The notes: a model not told the origin generated them from the letters alone. A stretch of 37,125 nucleotides of DNA from Streptomyces sp. SM11 (GCF_002910905.1 NZ_NEUE01000021.1:1-37125); one strand, 5' to 3'; counted from the stretch's first letter, positions 29,460 to 37,125 are shown. A program made the numbers and translations.

Positions 29460-30505
29460 AACTTCCCTCGCCACACCAGGACCGCGAAGAAGGGGGCCCC
29501 GAGGAGGGCGACCACGACGCCCGATTCCAGTTCGCCCGGCCGCACGACCAGTCGGCCCACGATGTCGCAGACCAGCAGGACACCGGATCCCAGCAGACCC
29601 GCGTACGGCACCAGCCAGCAGTAGTCGGGGCCGGTCAGATAGCGGGCCACGTGGGCCACCATGAGCCCGAGGAAGGCGATGGGCCCGCAGGCCGCCGTGG
29701 CGGCGCCCGCCAGCAGCGTGATGGCGACGATGCCGAGCGTACGGCTCGCCGCGATGTTCACTCCCAGCCCGCGCGCCACGTCGTCGCCCAGGTTGAGCAG
29801 GTTGAGGGCGGGCAGCGTGATCAGCGCCAGGACCAGGCCGACGGCTATGAACCCGGTCACCGGCCAGATGACGTCGAATCCGACACCGGCGACGGAGCCC
29901 GCGTTCCAGAACCGCAGCGCGTTGAGCGACTTCTGGTCGGTCAGCGCCACCGCTGTGGTCATCGCCGCGAGGAACACCGTGACGCCCTGACCGGCCAGGG
30001 CGAGGGTCAACGGGTTGCCCGCACCCCTGCCCACGCTCGCCAGGCCGAAGACGACCACGCCGGCGATGCCCGCACCCACGAAGGCGAACCAGACGTACTG
30101 GAACGGGTTGGTGAACCCGAACAGGGCGATGACCGACACCACGGCGAAGGAGGCTCCGGCGTTCACCCCCAACAGCCCGGTGTCGGCTATGGGGTTGCGC
30201 GTGTACCCCTGGATCAGCGCACCACCGACCCCCAGGGCCAGGCCCGCCACGATCGCGAGGACCGTCCGGGGCACACGCACGGTCTGCACGATGAGCCGGA
30301 TCTCGGTGAGCTTCTGGTCGGGCTCGGGCTCCGCGAACAGCCCGTGCCAGACCTCTCCGGGGGTCAGCGCGCGCGCCCCGACGGCCAACGACACCGTTGC
30401 CGCGATCACCAGAGTCACCGTGAGGACGCCCAGCCCCACGACGCGACGTCTGCGGGCGTCAGTCGTCCCCCCTGGCACGGGTCTCTCCACTGCGGTGGTG
30501 ATCAT
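29447..30505 (-). CDS. cchC: CchC, FecCD-family ferric-siderophore permease
   Basis: 352 residues from the ATG at 30505. It is a multi-helix BtuC/FecCD permease: first helix VLTVTLVIAATVSLAVGARA (residues ~27-46), VRVPRTVLAIVAGLALGVGG, ALIQGYTRNPIADTGLLGVN, and near the end PIAFLGLMVAHVARYLTGPD, the coupling loop. The N-terminal tail is basic. The last codons form an ATGA overlap with cchD, so the two permeases should be made in equal amounts. A 12-bp stem hairpin separates it from cchB. Confidence 0.93.
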   Translation of the reverse strand: MITTAVERPVPGGTTDARRRRVVGLGVLTVTLVIAATVSLAVGARALTPGEVWHGLFAEPEPDQKLTEIRLIVQTVRVPRTVLAIVAGLALGVGGALIQGYTRNPIADTGLLGVNAGASFAVVSVIALFGFTNPFQYVWFAFVGAGIAGVVVFGLASVGRGAGNPLTLALAGQGVTVFLAAMTTAVALTDQKSLNALRFWNAGSVAGVGFDVIWPVTGFIAVGLVLALITLPALNLLNLGDDVARGLGVNIAASRTLGIVAITLLAGAATAACGPIAFLGLMVAHVARYLTGPDYCWLVPYAGLLGSGVLLVCDIVGRLVVRPGELESGVVVALLGAPFFAVLVWRGKFRST

Positions 30506-30544
30506 GTCGACGAACGATATCCCTTCGATCGGATCGGCCGCGCT

Positions 30545-30575
30545 CGGACCGCCCGGCAGGCCACCGGGCGGTCCG
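30545..30575. terminator. Hairpin between cchB and cchC
   Basis: A perfect 12-bp stem (30545-30556 with 30564-30575) and a 7-nt loop lie in the 123-bp gap between cchB and cchC. There is no T-run. It may act as an attenuator or processing site within the operon; no iron box is seen in this gap, so cchC probably depends on readthrough from cchB. Confidence 0.5.
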
Positions 30576-30628
30576 GGCGCGCAACTCGCGGTGGTTCGGC
30601 GGTTTTTGTGGCCCCGCCGGACACGCCC

Positions 30629-31972
30629 CTAGCCCTCGGCGGCCGGCCGGGACTCGTCGGAGGTGAGTTTGACCCGGCGGTCGAGCAGCGAGTCCAGGAT
30701 CTCGCCGACCCGTATCGCGGTGTTGGAGAGCAGCGAGGTGGTGATGCCGTGCGTGTGCTCCGTGCCGCCCTGGAGGTAGATGCCGCAGTGCAGGCCGGGA
30801 TCGGTCACGATCCGGTAGTCGCGCTCCACGCGGACGCGGCCCGCTCCGTCGCGCAGGCAGCGCTCGCCGACCTCACCGAGGAGACCGAGCGGATCGGCGG
30901 GGCTGTAGCCGGTGGCGAACACCACGACGTCGGCGTCCAGTTCCGATTCCTCGTCGGTCACCAGGGATGTCACGGTGGCGCGGACACTGTCGGGCTTCTC
31001 CTCCACTCCGGTGACCCGGGACACGTTGAGGAAGCGCAGCCGTTCGGTGCCGAGGACCTTCTCCCGGTACATCTGCCGGTAGAGGTCGTCGATCAGGTCG
31101 ATGTCCACCACGGAGTAGTTGGTGTTGCCGTGGTAGGCCATCAGGCGGCGTTTGACCTCCTCGGGGGCGGCGAAGTAGTCGTCGACCGCGTCGGGGTCGA
31201 AGATCCGGTTGGCGAAACTGCTGTCGTCGGCGGGGCTGTAGCCGTAGCGGGAGAAGACCGCGCAGACCTCGGCGCCGGGAAACCGGCGGTGCAGGTAGGC
31301 GACGTTCTCGGCGGCGCTCTGCCCAGCGCCGACGACGACGAACCGCGAGGGCGGGGGCGAGGCGCTCTCCAGGCCGTCGACCTTCCGCAGCAGGTCGGAG
31401 TTGTGCCAGACACGGTCGCCACGTTCCACGCCTTCCGGCATGAGGGCGCGCAGGCCGGTCCCGATGACGAGGTTGCGGGCCCGGTGGACCGCGAGTCCTT
31501 CTTCGGAGCGGACGGTCACGTCCAGGTACTCCACGGTCCCGTCGTGGAGATACGGCGTGACGGCGACGACTTCGTGGCCGTAGGAGACCAGGTCGTCGAC
31601 CTTGGCCGCGGCCCACTCGAAGTAGTCGTGGAACTCCACCCGCAGTGGGAAGAGGTTCTTGTGGTTGATGAAGTCGATCAGCCGGCCCTTGCTCTGCAGA
31701 TAGCAGAGGAAGCTGAATTCGCTGGCCGGGTTCCGGAGCGTCACCAGGTCCTTGAGGAAGGACACCTGCATGGTGGCGTCGTCGATGAGCATGCCGCGGT
31801 GCCAGCCGAAGCTCGGCTGCTGCTCGAAGAAGTGGGCGGTGACCGAATCCTGCCTGCCGACCTTGCTGTTGTGCTCGCTGAGCGCGATCGCCATGGCCAC
31901 ATTGGACGGGCCGAAGCCGATGCCGATGACGTCGTGGACCAGTGGGGTGTCGCCAGGAAGAACCTGTGACAT
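30629..31972 (-). CDS. cchB: CchB, L-ornithine N5-monooxygenase
   Basis: 447 residues, the usual length of the SidA/PvdA/IucD flavoprotein family. It hydroxylates the side-chain amine of ornithine using FAD, NADPH and oxygen, giving the hydroxyornithine loaded by CchH. FAD motif GIGFGPSNVAMAIA (residues ~17-30), substrate-side FLKDLVTLRNPASEFSFLCY, NADPH motif VVVGAGQSAAENVAYL (near 215), and the ATGYSPADPLGLLG family motif near 360 are all present. In the known coelichelin cluster it is followed or preceded by the formyltransferase gene cchA, but no such gene is next to it here. An iron box lies about 90 bp upstream. Confidence 0.95.
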   Translation of the reverse strand: MSQVLPGDTPLVHDVIGIGFGPSNVAMAIALSEHNSKVGRQDSVTAHFFEQQPSFGWHRGMLIDDATMQVSFLKDLVTLRNPASEFSFLCYLQSKGRLIDFINHKNLFPLRVEFHDYFEWAAAKVDDLVSYGHEVVAVTPYLHDGTVEYLDVTVRSEEGLAVHRARNLVIGTGLRALMPEGVERGDRVWHNSDLLRKVDGLESASPPPSRFVVVGAGQSAAENVAYLHRRFPGAEVCAVFSRYGYSPADDSSFANRIFDPDAVDDYFAAPEEVKRRLMAYHGNTNYSVVDIDLIDDLYRQMYREKVLGTERLRFLNVSRVTGVEEKPDSVRATVTSLVTDEESELDADVVVFATGYSPADPLGLLGEVGERCLRDGAGRVRVERDYRIVTDPGLHCGIYLQGGTEHTHGITTSLLSNTAIRVGEILDSLLDRRVKLTSDESRPAAEG

Positions 31973-32362
31973 GTCACTCCCATCGTCTGGGAAAGCCGCC
32001 TGTCAGGCGTGAGGGGAAGGTGGGGAAGGTGGGCACACCGACGGACCCGCCCACCCGAACTTAGGTGAGCCTAAGCTCACCAACTCGCCTTGTCGATAGG
32101 GCAGACGGCACCACTCGTCACTGATGGCCAGTCAGTTGCGGTCAGAACCAGCCACTGTTGCAGCGGTCGCCGTTCAGGCGACGGGGTCGGCGTGCGGGGC
32201 GACGCGTCGAGGCCGACCAGCCGGCACTCCTTGAGCTCGACTTTCCTCTCCCGGCCCGGCGACACGCGTTCCGCGCCGCGCCGAACAACGCGCCGAGCCC
32301 GGGGCACCTCGCCTCAGCCGGCAGAGGACGTCCCGCTCGGAACGGCGCCCAGCGCGGCGCGG
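31973..32362. other. 390-bp gap upstream of cchB
   Basis: Holds the cchB iron box at 32061-32079. Beyond that nothing convincing was seen in either strand: a minus-strand frame of 76 codons (32077-32307) has no ribosome site or recognisable motif and crosses the box. This is about where cchA would be expected, but no formyltransferase-like sequence or remnant was found. Confidence 0.6.
32061..32079 (-). promoter_or_regulatory. Iron box (IdeR/DmdR site) before cchB
   Basis: The minus strand reads TGAGCTTAGGCTCACCTAA, matching most of the TTAGGTTAGGCTCACCTAA consensus including the whole 3' half. It lies about 90 bp upstream of the cchB start and should repress the cchB-cchC-cchD transcript in iron-rich conditions. 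Confidence 0.88.
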
Positions 32363-32863
32363 TCAGCCCGCCGTCGTCGCGTCGCCCCAGCCCAGTGGAT
32401 GCGGTCCGGCGCCTGCGCCCGGCAGCGGGGCCGACGGCTCGCCCCCCGCCTCGTTGAAGTCGGTGAGCGCCTCGATGAGCGCCGTCCGCTGGCGCGGGGC
32501 GAGGCGCTGGACGATCGACGCGATCTCCTGGCGCCGGCGCGCGGTGACGTTCTCCACCGTGCGGCACCCCTCCTCCGTGAGCCGGAGCAGCGTCTCCCGG
32601 CGGTTGTCCGGGTTGGTCTGCCGGTCCGCGAGCCCTGCCGCGATCAGCCGGTCGACCATACGCATCGCTGTCGACGGCGCCACCCCCAACAGCTCCGCCA
32701 GCGCCACGAGCTTCGTGGCTCCCCGCGAGGAGAGCACCACCAGCATCCGGAACTGCGGCAGCGTCACGCGCTCCTCGACCTCCGCCAGCGAGCGCGCCGA
32801 CACCGCGACCAGCAACCGGGAGGCCGTCAGCACCGCCCCGGTCACCGCATCCACATCGTCCAT
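32363..32863 (-). CDS. MarR-family transcriptional regulator
   Basis: 166 residues from the ATG at 32863. Winged helix domain at residues ~33-100: TLPQFRMLVVLSSRGATKLV, ALAELLGVAPSTAMRMVDRL as recognition helix, and the wing ADRQTNPDNRRETLLRLTEEG with the conserved D-N-R-R. The C-terminal ~25 residues are a Pro/Gly-rich tail. It is divergent from the F420-type oxidoreductase gene and a 17-bp palindrome lies in the gap, which suggests control of that gene and itself. It points toward cchB but is separated from it by 390 bp, so a siderophore role is not indicated. Confidence 0.92.
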   Translation of the reverse strand: MDDVDAVTGAVLTASRLLVAVSARSLAEVEERVTLPQFRMLVVLSSRGATKLVALAELLGVAPSTAMRMVDRLIAAGLADRQTNPDNRRETLLRLTEEGCRTVENVTARRRQEIASIVQRLAPRQRTALIEALTDFNEAGGEPSAPLPGAGAGPHPLGWGDATTAG

Positions 32864-32968
32864 GCGCTCCGCACCGCCTTCCTGGCCATGCCACCTTTCT
32901 ACCCTGCTCCCGGCACGGTGCGCCCCGCCACCTCCTCACCGTCCCGTCCTCGGACTCAAGCTTTAGGC

Positions 32969-32985
32969 TGTGCAAAGATTGCACA
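32969..32985. promoter_or_regulatory. 17-bp palindrome, probable MarR operator
   Basis: TGTGCAA and TTGCACA form perfect 7-bp arms around AGA. The element sits between the divergent MarR and oxidoreductase genes, about 105 bp from the first and 65 bp from the second. AT-rich TTGC...GCAA symmetry is typical of MarR sites. Confidence 0.7.
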
Positions 32986-33051
32986 AACTAAGAGTCGAGC
33001 CGGCCCCCGCCGTGCCGGCGACTCCCGTCCGCGTCCCGAGGATGTGCTGTG

Positions 33052-33561
33052 ATGACGTCACAACCACACGCCGGGCCCAGCCGCCCGCCCCTGCCGCGCG
33101 GCTGGCGGCGGCGCCTCGCCCGCCTGCCCATAGCCTTCTACCGCGTCGGCCTCGGCCCGGTCTTCGGCCGGCGTCTGCTGCTCCTGCACCACACCGGCCG
33201 GAACAGCGGCCTGGACCGGCGGGTGGCCCTGGAGGTCGTCGCGTACGACGCCGGGCGGGGAACCTGGTTCCTGGCCTCCGGTTTCGGCCCCGAGGCCGCC
33301 TGGTACCGCAATCTGCGGGCCTCGCCGAAGACCACGATCCAGGTCGGCAACCACCACTACGCCGTCACCGCCCACTTCCCGAGCACCGACGAGGGCGGCG
33401 AGATCATGGCCCGCTACGCCCCCGCCCACCCTCGTACGGCCCGCCGGCTGTGCGCCTTCATGGGCCTCGACGTCGACGGCAGCGCGGACTCCTACCGGCG
33501 GGCCGGCCGCCGCATCCCCTTCGTACGGCTCGACGCAGCTCCCGGTCAGCACCTGCGCTGA
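33052..33561 (+). CDS. Deazaflavin (F420)-dependent nitroreductase-family oxidoreductase
   Basis: 169 residues from the ATG at 33052 (a GTG directly before it is an alternative), with GAGGA about 11 bp upstream. It matches the DDN/F420H2-dependent reductase family: LLLLHHTGRNSGLDRRVALEV (residues ~43-63; the family pattern is L-T-T-x-G-R-x-S-G), GTWFLASGFGPEAAWYRNLR and ASPKTTIQVGNHHYAVTAHF. These split-barrel proteins use F420H2, or sometimes other cofactors, to reduce activated double bonds, quinones or nitro groups. Substrate unknown. It is divergent from the MarR gene. Confidence 0.88.
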   Translation: MTSQPHAGPSRPPLPRGWRRRLARLPIAFYRVGLGPVFGRRLLLLHHTGRNSGLDRRVALEVVAYDAGRGTWFLASGFGPEAAWYRNLRASPKTTIQVGNHHYAVTAHFPSTDEGGEIMARYAPAHPRTARRLCAFMGLDVDGSADSYRRAGRRIPFVRLDAAPGQHLR

Positions 33562-33647
33562 CCGGCCCCGCGCACATGCCTTACGGAGCCGTGACGTGTG
33601 CGCGCCGCGCCCGGCCCGACGGCTCGCCGGGCCCTAGCGTGGCGGTC

Positions 33648-34745
33648 ATGCGCGTACTGGTCACCGGCGGAGCCGGATTCATCGGGTCACATGTCGTCAC
33701 CGCCCTCGCCTCGGCCGGGCACGAGAGCGTGGTGCTGGACGCCCTGCTGCCGTCGGCCCACCCCGGCTCCACTCCCCCGGAGCTGCCGGGCGACCGGGTG
33801 GTCGTCGGGGACGTCCGGGACCGGGAGGCGGTGGCGGACGCGCTGGCCGGAGTGGACGCCGTGTGCCACCAGGCGGCCATGGTCGGCCTCGGCAAGGACT
33901 TCGCGGACGCCCCGCTGTACGTCGGGTGCAACGACCTCGGAACGGCGGTGCTGCTGGCGGAGATGGCAGCGGCCGGGGTCCGGGACCTGGTGCTGGCCGG
34001 GTCGATGGTGGTCTACGGCGAGGGCCGCTACGACTGCCCGCGCCACGGCACGGTCCGCCCCGGACCTCGCGCGGAAGCCGATCTGCGGGCGGGGAGGTTC
34101 GAGCCGCGCTGCCCGGACTGCGGAGCGGAACTGGCGCCCGGTCTGGTGGCCGAGGACGCGCCCGTGGACCCGCGCAACGTGTACGCGTCGACCAAGCTGG
34201 CCCAGGAGCACCTGGCCGCCGCGTGGGCGCGGGCGACGGGCGGCCGGGCGGTGTCCCTGCGCTACCACAACGTGTACGGGCCGGGGATGCCGCGCGACAC
34301 CCCGTACGCCGGTGTCGCCTCGTTCTTCCGCTCGGCCCTGGCGCGCGGTGAGGCCCCCCGGGTCTACGAGGACGGGTGCCAGCGGCGCGACTTCGTCCAC
34401 GTCCACGATGTGGCGGCGGCGAATGCGGTGACCCTGGAGGCGGTACGGGAGCGGCGGCCCGCGTCCTTCGCCGCGTACAACACCGGCAGCGGCGAGCCGC
34501 ACACCATCGGCGAGATGGCCGCCGCGCTGGCCGGCGCGCACGGCGGGCCGGAACCGGTGGTGACCGGGGAGTACCGCCTCGGCGACGTACGCCATGTCAC
34601 GGCGGACTCGCGGGCGCTGCGCGAGAAGCTGGGCTGGCGGCCCCGGGTGTCCTTCGCCGAGGGGATGAGCGACTTCGCGGCGGCCCCGCTGCGTGGTTCG
34701 GGGGGCCGCCGCGAGGAAGGGGCCGTCACGCTGTCGGGAGCGTGA
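33648..34745 (+). CDS. NAD-dependent sugar-nucleotide epimerase/dehydratase with zinc-ribbon-like insert
   Basis: 365 residues from the ATG at 33648. Extended SDR fold: VLVTGGAGFIGSHVV dinucleotide motif at residues 3-17, DVRDREAVADALAGVDAVCH, active-site SMVVYGEG, and YxxxK in NVYASTKLAQEHLA. Between the catalytic Ser and the YxxxK lies an insert of about 45 residues with YDCPRHG and later CPDCGAEL, a C-x2-H...C-x2-C set that could bind zinc. The family acts on nucleotide sugars; the substrate is unknown. The glycosyltransferase starting at 36802 suggests surface-glycan synthesis. The last 20 bp overlap the 3' end of the opposite-strand kinase gene. Confidence 0.9.
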   Translation: MRVLVTGGAGFIGSHVVTALASAGHESVVLDALLPSAHPGSTPPELPGDRVVVGDVRDREAVADALAGVDAVCHQAAMVGLGKDFADAPLYVGCNDLGTAVLLAEMAAAGVRDLVLAGSMVVYGEGRYDCPRHGTVRPGPRAEADLRAGRFEPRCPDCGAELAPGLVAEDAPVDPRNVYASTKLAQEHLAAAWARATGGRAVSLRYHNVYGPGMPRDTPYAGVASFFRSALARGEAPRVYEDGCQRRDFVHVHDVAAANAVTLEAVRERRPASFAAYNTGSGEPHTIGEMAAALAGAHGGPEPVVTGEYRLGDVRHVTADSRALREKLGWRPRVSFAEGMSDFAAAPLRGSGGRREEGAVTLSGA

Positions 34746-35832
34746 CCGAGAAGCAGCAGCCGCCCTGTACGTTGCGGACCTCGGCCCGTCCGGCATGCGC
34801 CTCGACGATGCCGCGCACGATGGCGAGACCGAGGCCCGCCCCGGCCGGCGGGGTGCGGGCGTGACTGCCGCGCCAGCCGGTGTCGAAGACCCGGGGCAGG
34901 TCCTCCTCCGGGATGCCGCCGCAGCCGTCGGTCACCGACAGCACGACACCGCCGCCGGTGCGGTGCGCCGCGACGGCCACGGTGCCGTCGGGCGGGGTGC
35001 GGCGGATGGCGTTGATCAGGAGATTGCCCAGGACCCGGCTCATCTCCTTGCCGTCGACCTCCACCGGCACCTCGTCGATCCGGTCGCCGACCAGCCGCAC
35101 CCCGTGCTCACGGGCCAGCGGGTCGACCCCGGCCAGCGCGTCGCCGACCAGGTCGTAGAGGGAGATCCGGGCCGTCGCCAGGGTGAGCGAACCGGCCTGG
35201 ATCCGGGAGAGTTCGAAGAGGTCGCCGACCATGCCGTTCATCCGCTCGACCTCGGTCCTTATCTGCCGCAGATAGCGCCCGGAGTCGGCGGCCATGCCGT
35301 CCTCCAGCGCTTCGGCCATCGCCCGCAGCCCGGCGAGCGGGGTGCGCAGATCGTGCGAGATCCACGCGACGAGTTCGCGCCGCGAGGTCTCCAGCGCACG
35401 CTCCCGCTCCCGCGAGCTGTCCAGTTTGGCGCTGGTGGCTGCCAGCTCCCGGGCGAGTGCGGCCAGCTCCGCGGTGGGCTGCCCGGCGGGCGCGGCGAAG
35501 GTGCCGTCGTCACCGAACGACCGTGTGGCGAGGGTCAGTTCATGACTGCGGGCGGCCACCCAGCGGCCCAGCAGGATGGCGGTGACCAGGGAGACCAGGG
35601 CGGCCATGGCGACGACGGTCGTGACGACGTAGAGATCATGGGACGAGAGGAACATCGCCCAGGCGACCGTCAGCGTCCCTGCGAGCATCGCCGTGACCGC
35701 CACCCCGGCGACGACGCTCATCGAGACCACCAGCGAGCGGTGGCGCAGGAGACGCAGGACACCTGCGCCGAGCAGACCGGCGGCGGCCGCCCCCAGGAAG
35801 GCGAAGAGCGCGATGAGCAGGACGTCGTTCAC
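34726..35832 (-). CDS. Sensor histidine kinase
   Basis: 368 residues from a GTG at 35832 that overlaps the response-regulator stop as GTGA. Three membrane helices (residues ~4-28, 34-60 and 67-90) with no sizeable extracytoplasmic loop, then a linker/coiled coil, the HisKA domain with His160 in WISHDLRTPLAG, N box NLLINAIRRTP, G1 DGCGGIPEED, F box VFDTGWR and G2 GAGLGLAIV. The tiny external part suggests it senses the membrane itself or a membrane partner. It signals to the regulator encoded just upstream. Its 3' end overlaps that of the epimerase gene by 20 bp. Confidence 0.94.
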   Translation of the reverse strand: MNDVLLIALFAFLGAAAAGLLGAGVLRLLRHRSLVVSMSVVAGVAVTAMLAGTLTVAWAMFLSSHDLYVVTTVVAMAALVSLVTAILLGRWVAARSHELTLATRSFGDDGTFAAPAGQPTAELAALARELAATSAKLDSSRERERALETSRRELVAWISHDLRTPLAGLRAMAEALEDGMAADSGRYLRQIRTEVERMNGMVGDLFELSRIQAGSLTLATARISLYDLVGDALAGVDPLAREHGVRLVGDRIDEVPVEVDGKEMSRVLGNLLINAIRRTPPDGTVAVAAHRTGGGVVLSVTDGCGGIPEEDLPRVFDTGWRGSHARTPPAGAGLGLAIVRGIVEAHAGRAEVRNVQGGCCFSVTLPTA

Positions 35833-36677
35833 CGCGACCGCCCCCCGGGCGGCGGCACGACGGGGACGATGGCCGGGTCGGCTCCGGTACGGGCGGGGCC
35901 GGCTTCCGCGCGGCCGGCGCCCGCCTCCCCGTCCGGGCCCTCCTCGTCCAGGTCCAGGCGGTACCCCACACCCCACACGGTGCGGATCAGCCGGGGGCGG
36001 GCCGGGTCCTTCTCGACCTTGCCGCGCAGCCTGCGGATATGGACGGTGACCGTCGACAGGTCGCCGAAGTCCCACCCCCAGACCTCCCGCATCAGCTCCT
36101 CCCGCCCGAATGCCTTTCCGGGGTGCCGGAGGAGGAAGGCGAGCAGGTCGAACTCCCGCAGCGTCAGGGCGAGTCCGCGCCCGTCGCGGTAGGCCTGCCG
36201 CCCCACCGGGTCGAGGCTCAGCCCGCCGCCGGACAGCGGGCCGGCCTCGTCCGCCGGGGCGGCGGCCCGGGCGCGGCGCAGCACGGAGTCGACCCGCAGG
36301 ACCAGTTCGCGCGGGCTGAACGGCTTGGTGACGTAGTCGTCGGCGCCGGTCTCCAGGCCGAGGATGCGGTCCTCCTCGTCGCCCCGGGCGGTGAGCATGA
36401 TGACGGGGACCGGCCCGTGCTCGCGCATCCGGCGACAGACCTCGAACCCGTCCATGGCGGGGAGCATCAGATCCAGGACGACGAGGTCGGGCCGGCGTGC
36501 CGCGAACCGTCTCAGCGCGGCGGGTCCATCGCCGGCCTGTTCGACGGCGTAACCGGCGCGGTGCAGATAGCCGACGACAACCTCGGCGACGGTCGGGTCG
36601 TCGTCCACGACGAGGACCCGACCGCGCGCCTCCGGGGGGACGGTCTCCGGATGCCCGGCGGGCGGGGTGTTCTCCAT
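35829..36677 (-). CDS. OmpR/PhoB-family response regulator
   Basis: 282 residues from the ATG at 36677 (MENTPPAGHPE). Receiver domain at residues ~20-135: acidic pocket VLVVDDDP, phospho-acceptor Asp69 in VVLDLMLPAMDGF, IMLTARGDE with the switch Thr, and the conserved Lys in DYVTKPFSPREL. The winged-helix output domain follows (LTLREFDLLAFLLRHPGKAF, then STVTVHIRRLRGKVEKDP, RTVWGVGYRLD). The C-terminal ~35 residues form a Pro/Ala-rich tail. It is co-transcribed with the kinase and divergent from the glycosyltransferase gene, a plausible target. Confidence 0.95.
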   Translation of the reverse strand: MENTPPAGHPETVPPEARGRVLVVDDDPTVAEVVVGYLHRAGYAVEQAGDGPAALRRFAARRPDLVVLDLMLPAMDGFEVCRRMREHGPVPVIMLTARGDEEDRILGLETGADDYVTKPFSPRELVLRVDSVLRRARAAAPADEAGPLSGGGLSLDPVGRQAYRDGRGLALTLREFDLLAFLLRHPGKAFGREELMREVWGWDFGDLSTVTVHIRRLRGKVEKDPARPRLIRTVWGVGYRLDLDEEGPDGEAGAGRAEAGPARTGADPAIVPVVPPPGGRSR

Positions 36678-36801
36678 GGCCTCCACTGTGGCACCCCCGT
36701 CCGGGCGCGCCGGGACGTGGCCACCCCCATCCGGCCGATGTCCATGTTTCGTAAGAACCTGATGACCTAAATGCCGGAGTTGTCTCCGTAGGGTGAGGCG
36801 G

Positions 36802-37125
36802 GTGACCGATTCTTCTGCCGCCCTTCCGTTCCCGCCCACCCCGCACACCGGCCTCCCGAAGGCCGACATCGTTCTGCCCTGCCTCGACGAGGTGGCCGCA
36901 CTGCCCCGGGTGCTCGACCGCATCCCCGACGGCTGGCGCGCGATCGTGGTCGACAACGGCTCGACCGACGGTTCGGCCGAACTCGCCCGTTCCCTCGGTG
37001 CGAGCGTCGTCACGGAGGAGAGGCGGGGGTTCGGCGCGGCCTGCCACGCCGGGCTGCTCGCCGCCGAGGCCGAGTTCGTCTGCTTCTGCGACTGCGATGG
37101 CTCGCTGGACCCCGCGCTGCTGGCC
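36802..37125 (+). CDS. Family 2 glycosyltransferase, N-terminal part only
   Basis: 108 codons from a GTG at 36802 to the window end. Residues ~22-36 (KADIVLPCLDEVAALPRVLD) and IVVDNGSTDGSAELA are the nucleotide-sugar-binding start of a GT-A fold, and CDCDGSLDP near the edge carries the DxD metal motif. GRGFGAACHAGL-like sequence (ERRGFGAACHAGL here) is typical of polyprenyl-phosphate-sugar transferases. The C-terminus is outside the window. It is divergent from the two-component genes. Confidence 0.88.
   Translation, partial: MTDSSAALPFPPTPHTGLPKADIVLPCLDEVAALPRVLDRIPDGWRAIVVDNGSTDGSAELARSLGASVVTEERRGFGAACHAGLLAAEAEFVCFCDCDGSLDPALLA

Noticed and set aside
32077..32307. A 76-codon minus-strand frame as a possible small gene or cchA remnant
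   Set aside because: No ribosome site, no formyltransferase motif, and it runs into the cchB iron box.
32363..32863. The MarR gene as a siderophore-cluster regulator
   Set aside because: It is 390 bp from cchB, which has its own iron box, and its palindrome lies toward the oxidoreductase gene instead.

Overview
The window is very GC-rich chromosomal DNA with GTG starts, 4-nt stop/start overlaps and IdeR/DmdR-type iron boxes. Its gene families are typical of Streptomyces or a close relative. No rRNA, tRNA, CRISPR array, insertion sequence or phage gene was seen. About 22 intact or edge-truncated genes and three decayed loci are supported.

Left arm (1-10.4 kb). A 7-bp tandem repeat at the window edge precedes a GT-B-like protein of unknown role. 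Next, on the minus strand, comes a GTGA-coupled pair: a small helical protein and an NB-ARC/TPR (NLR-like) ATPase. The C-terminus of the first and the N-terminus of the second carry matching short motifs that resemble bacterial amyloid-signalling sequences. Then follow a TetR regulator with a 22-bp palindromic operator, a multiply frameshifted DUF6069-like membrane-protein pseudogene, a DUF3048 (YerB-like) lipoprotein, an enolase divergent from a MarR regulator, a one-base-frameshifted membrane protein, a DUF3592-like protein and a possible antiporter relic.

Centre (10.4-32.1 kb). This is a coelichelin-type hydroxamate siderophore locus. It encodes an ornithine N5-monooxygenase (cchB), a FecCD-type ferric-siderophore importer (cchC, D, E, F), two exporter half-transporters (cchG, cchI), a 3,647-residue trimodular NRPS (cchH) and a trans-acting esterase (cchJ). 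Adenylation-pocket residues read from the sequence give DINYWGGIGK, DFWNIGMVHK and DMENLGLINK, the codes of the three CchH modules (formyl-hydroxyornithine, threonine, hydroxyornithine). Iron boxes lie before cchJ, cchF and cchB, with a weaker tandem pair before cchE. The formyltransferase (cchA) and MbtH-like (cchK) genes of the known cluster are absent from the window. They must be supplied elsewhere, or the product differs. CchG and CchI have complementary defects in their nucleotide-binding domains, as in a heterodimeric exporter with a single working ATP site.

Right arm (32.3-37.1 kb). A MarR regulator is divergent from a deazaflavin (F420)-dependent oxidoreductase of the DDN family, with a 17-bp palindrome between them. 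Then come an NAD-dependent sugar-nucleotide epimerase with a zinc-ribbon-like insert, a convergent histidine kinase/response regulator pair, and the start of a family 2 glycosyltransferase cut by the window end.
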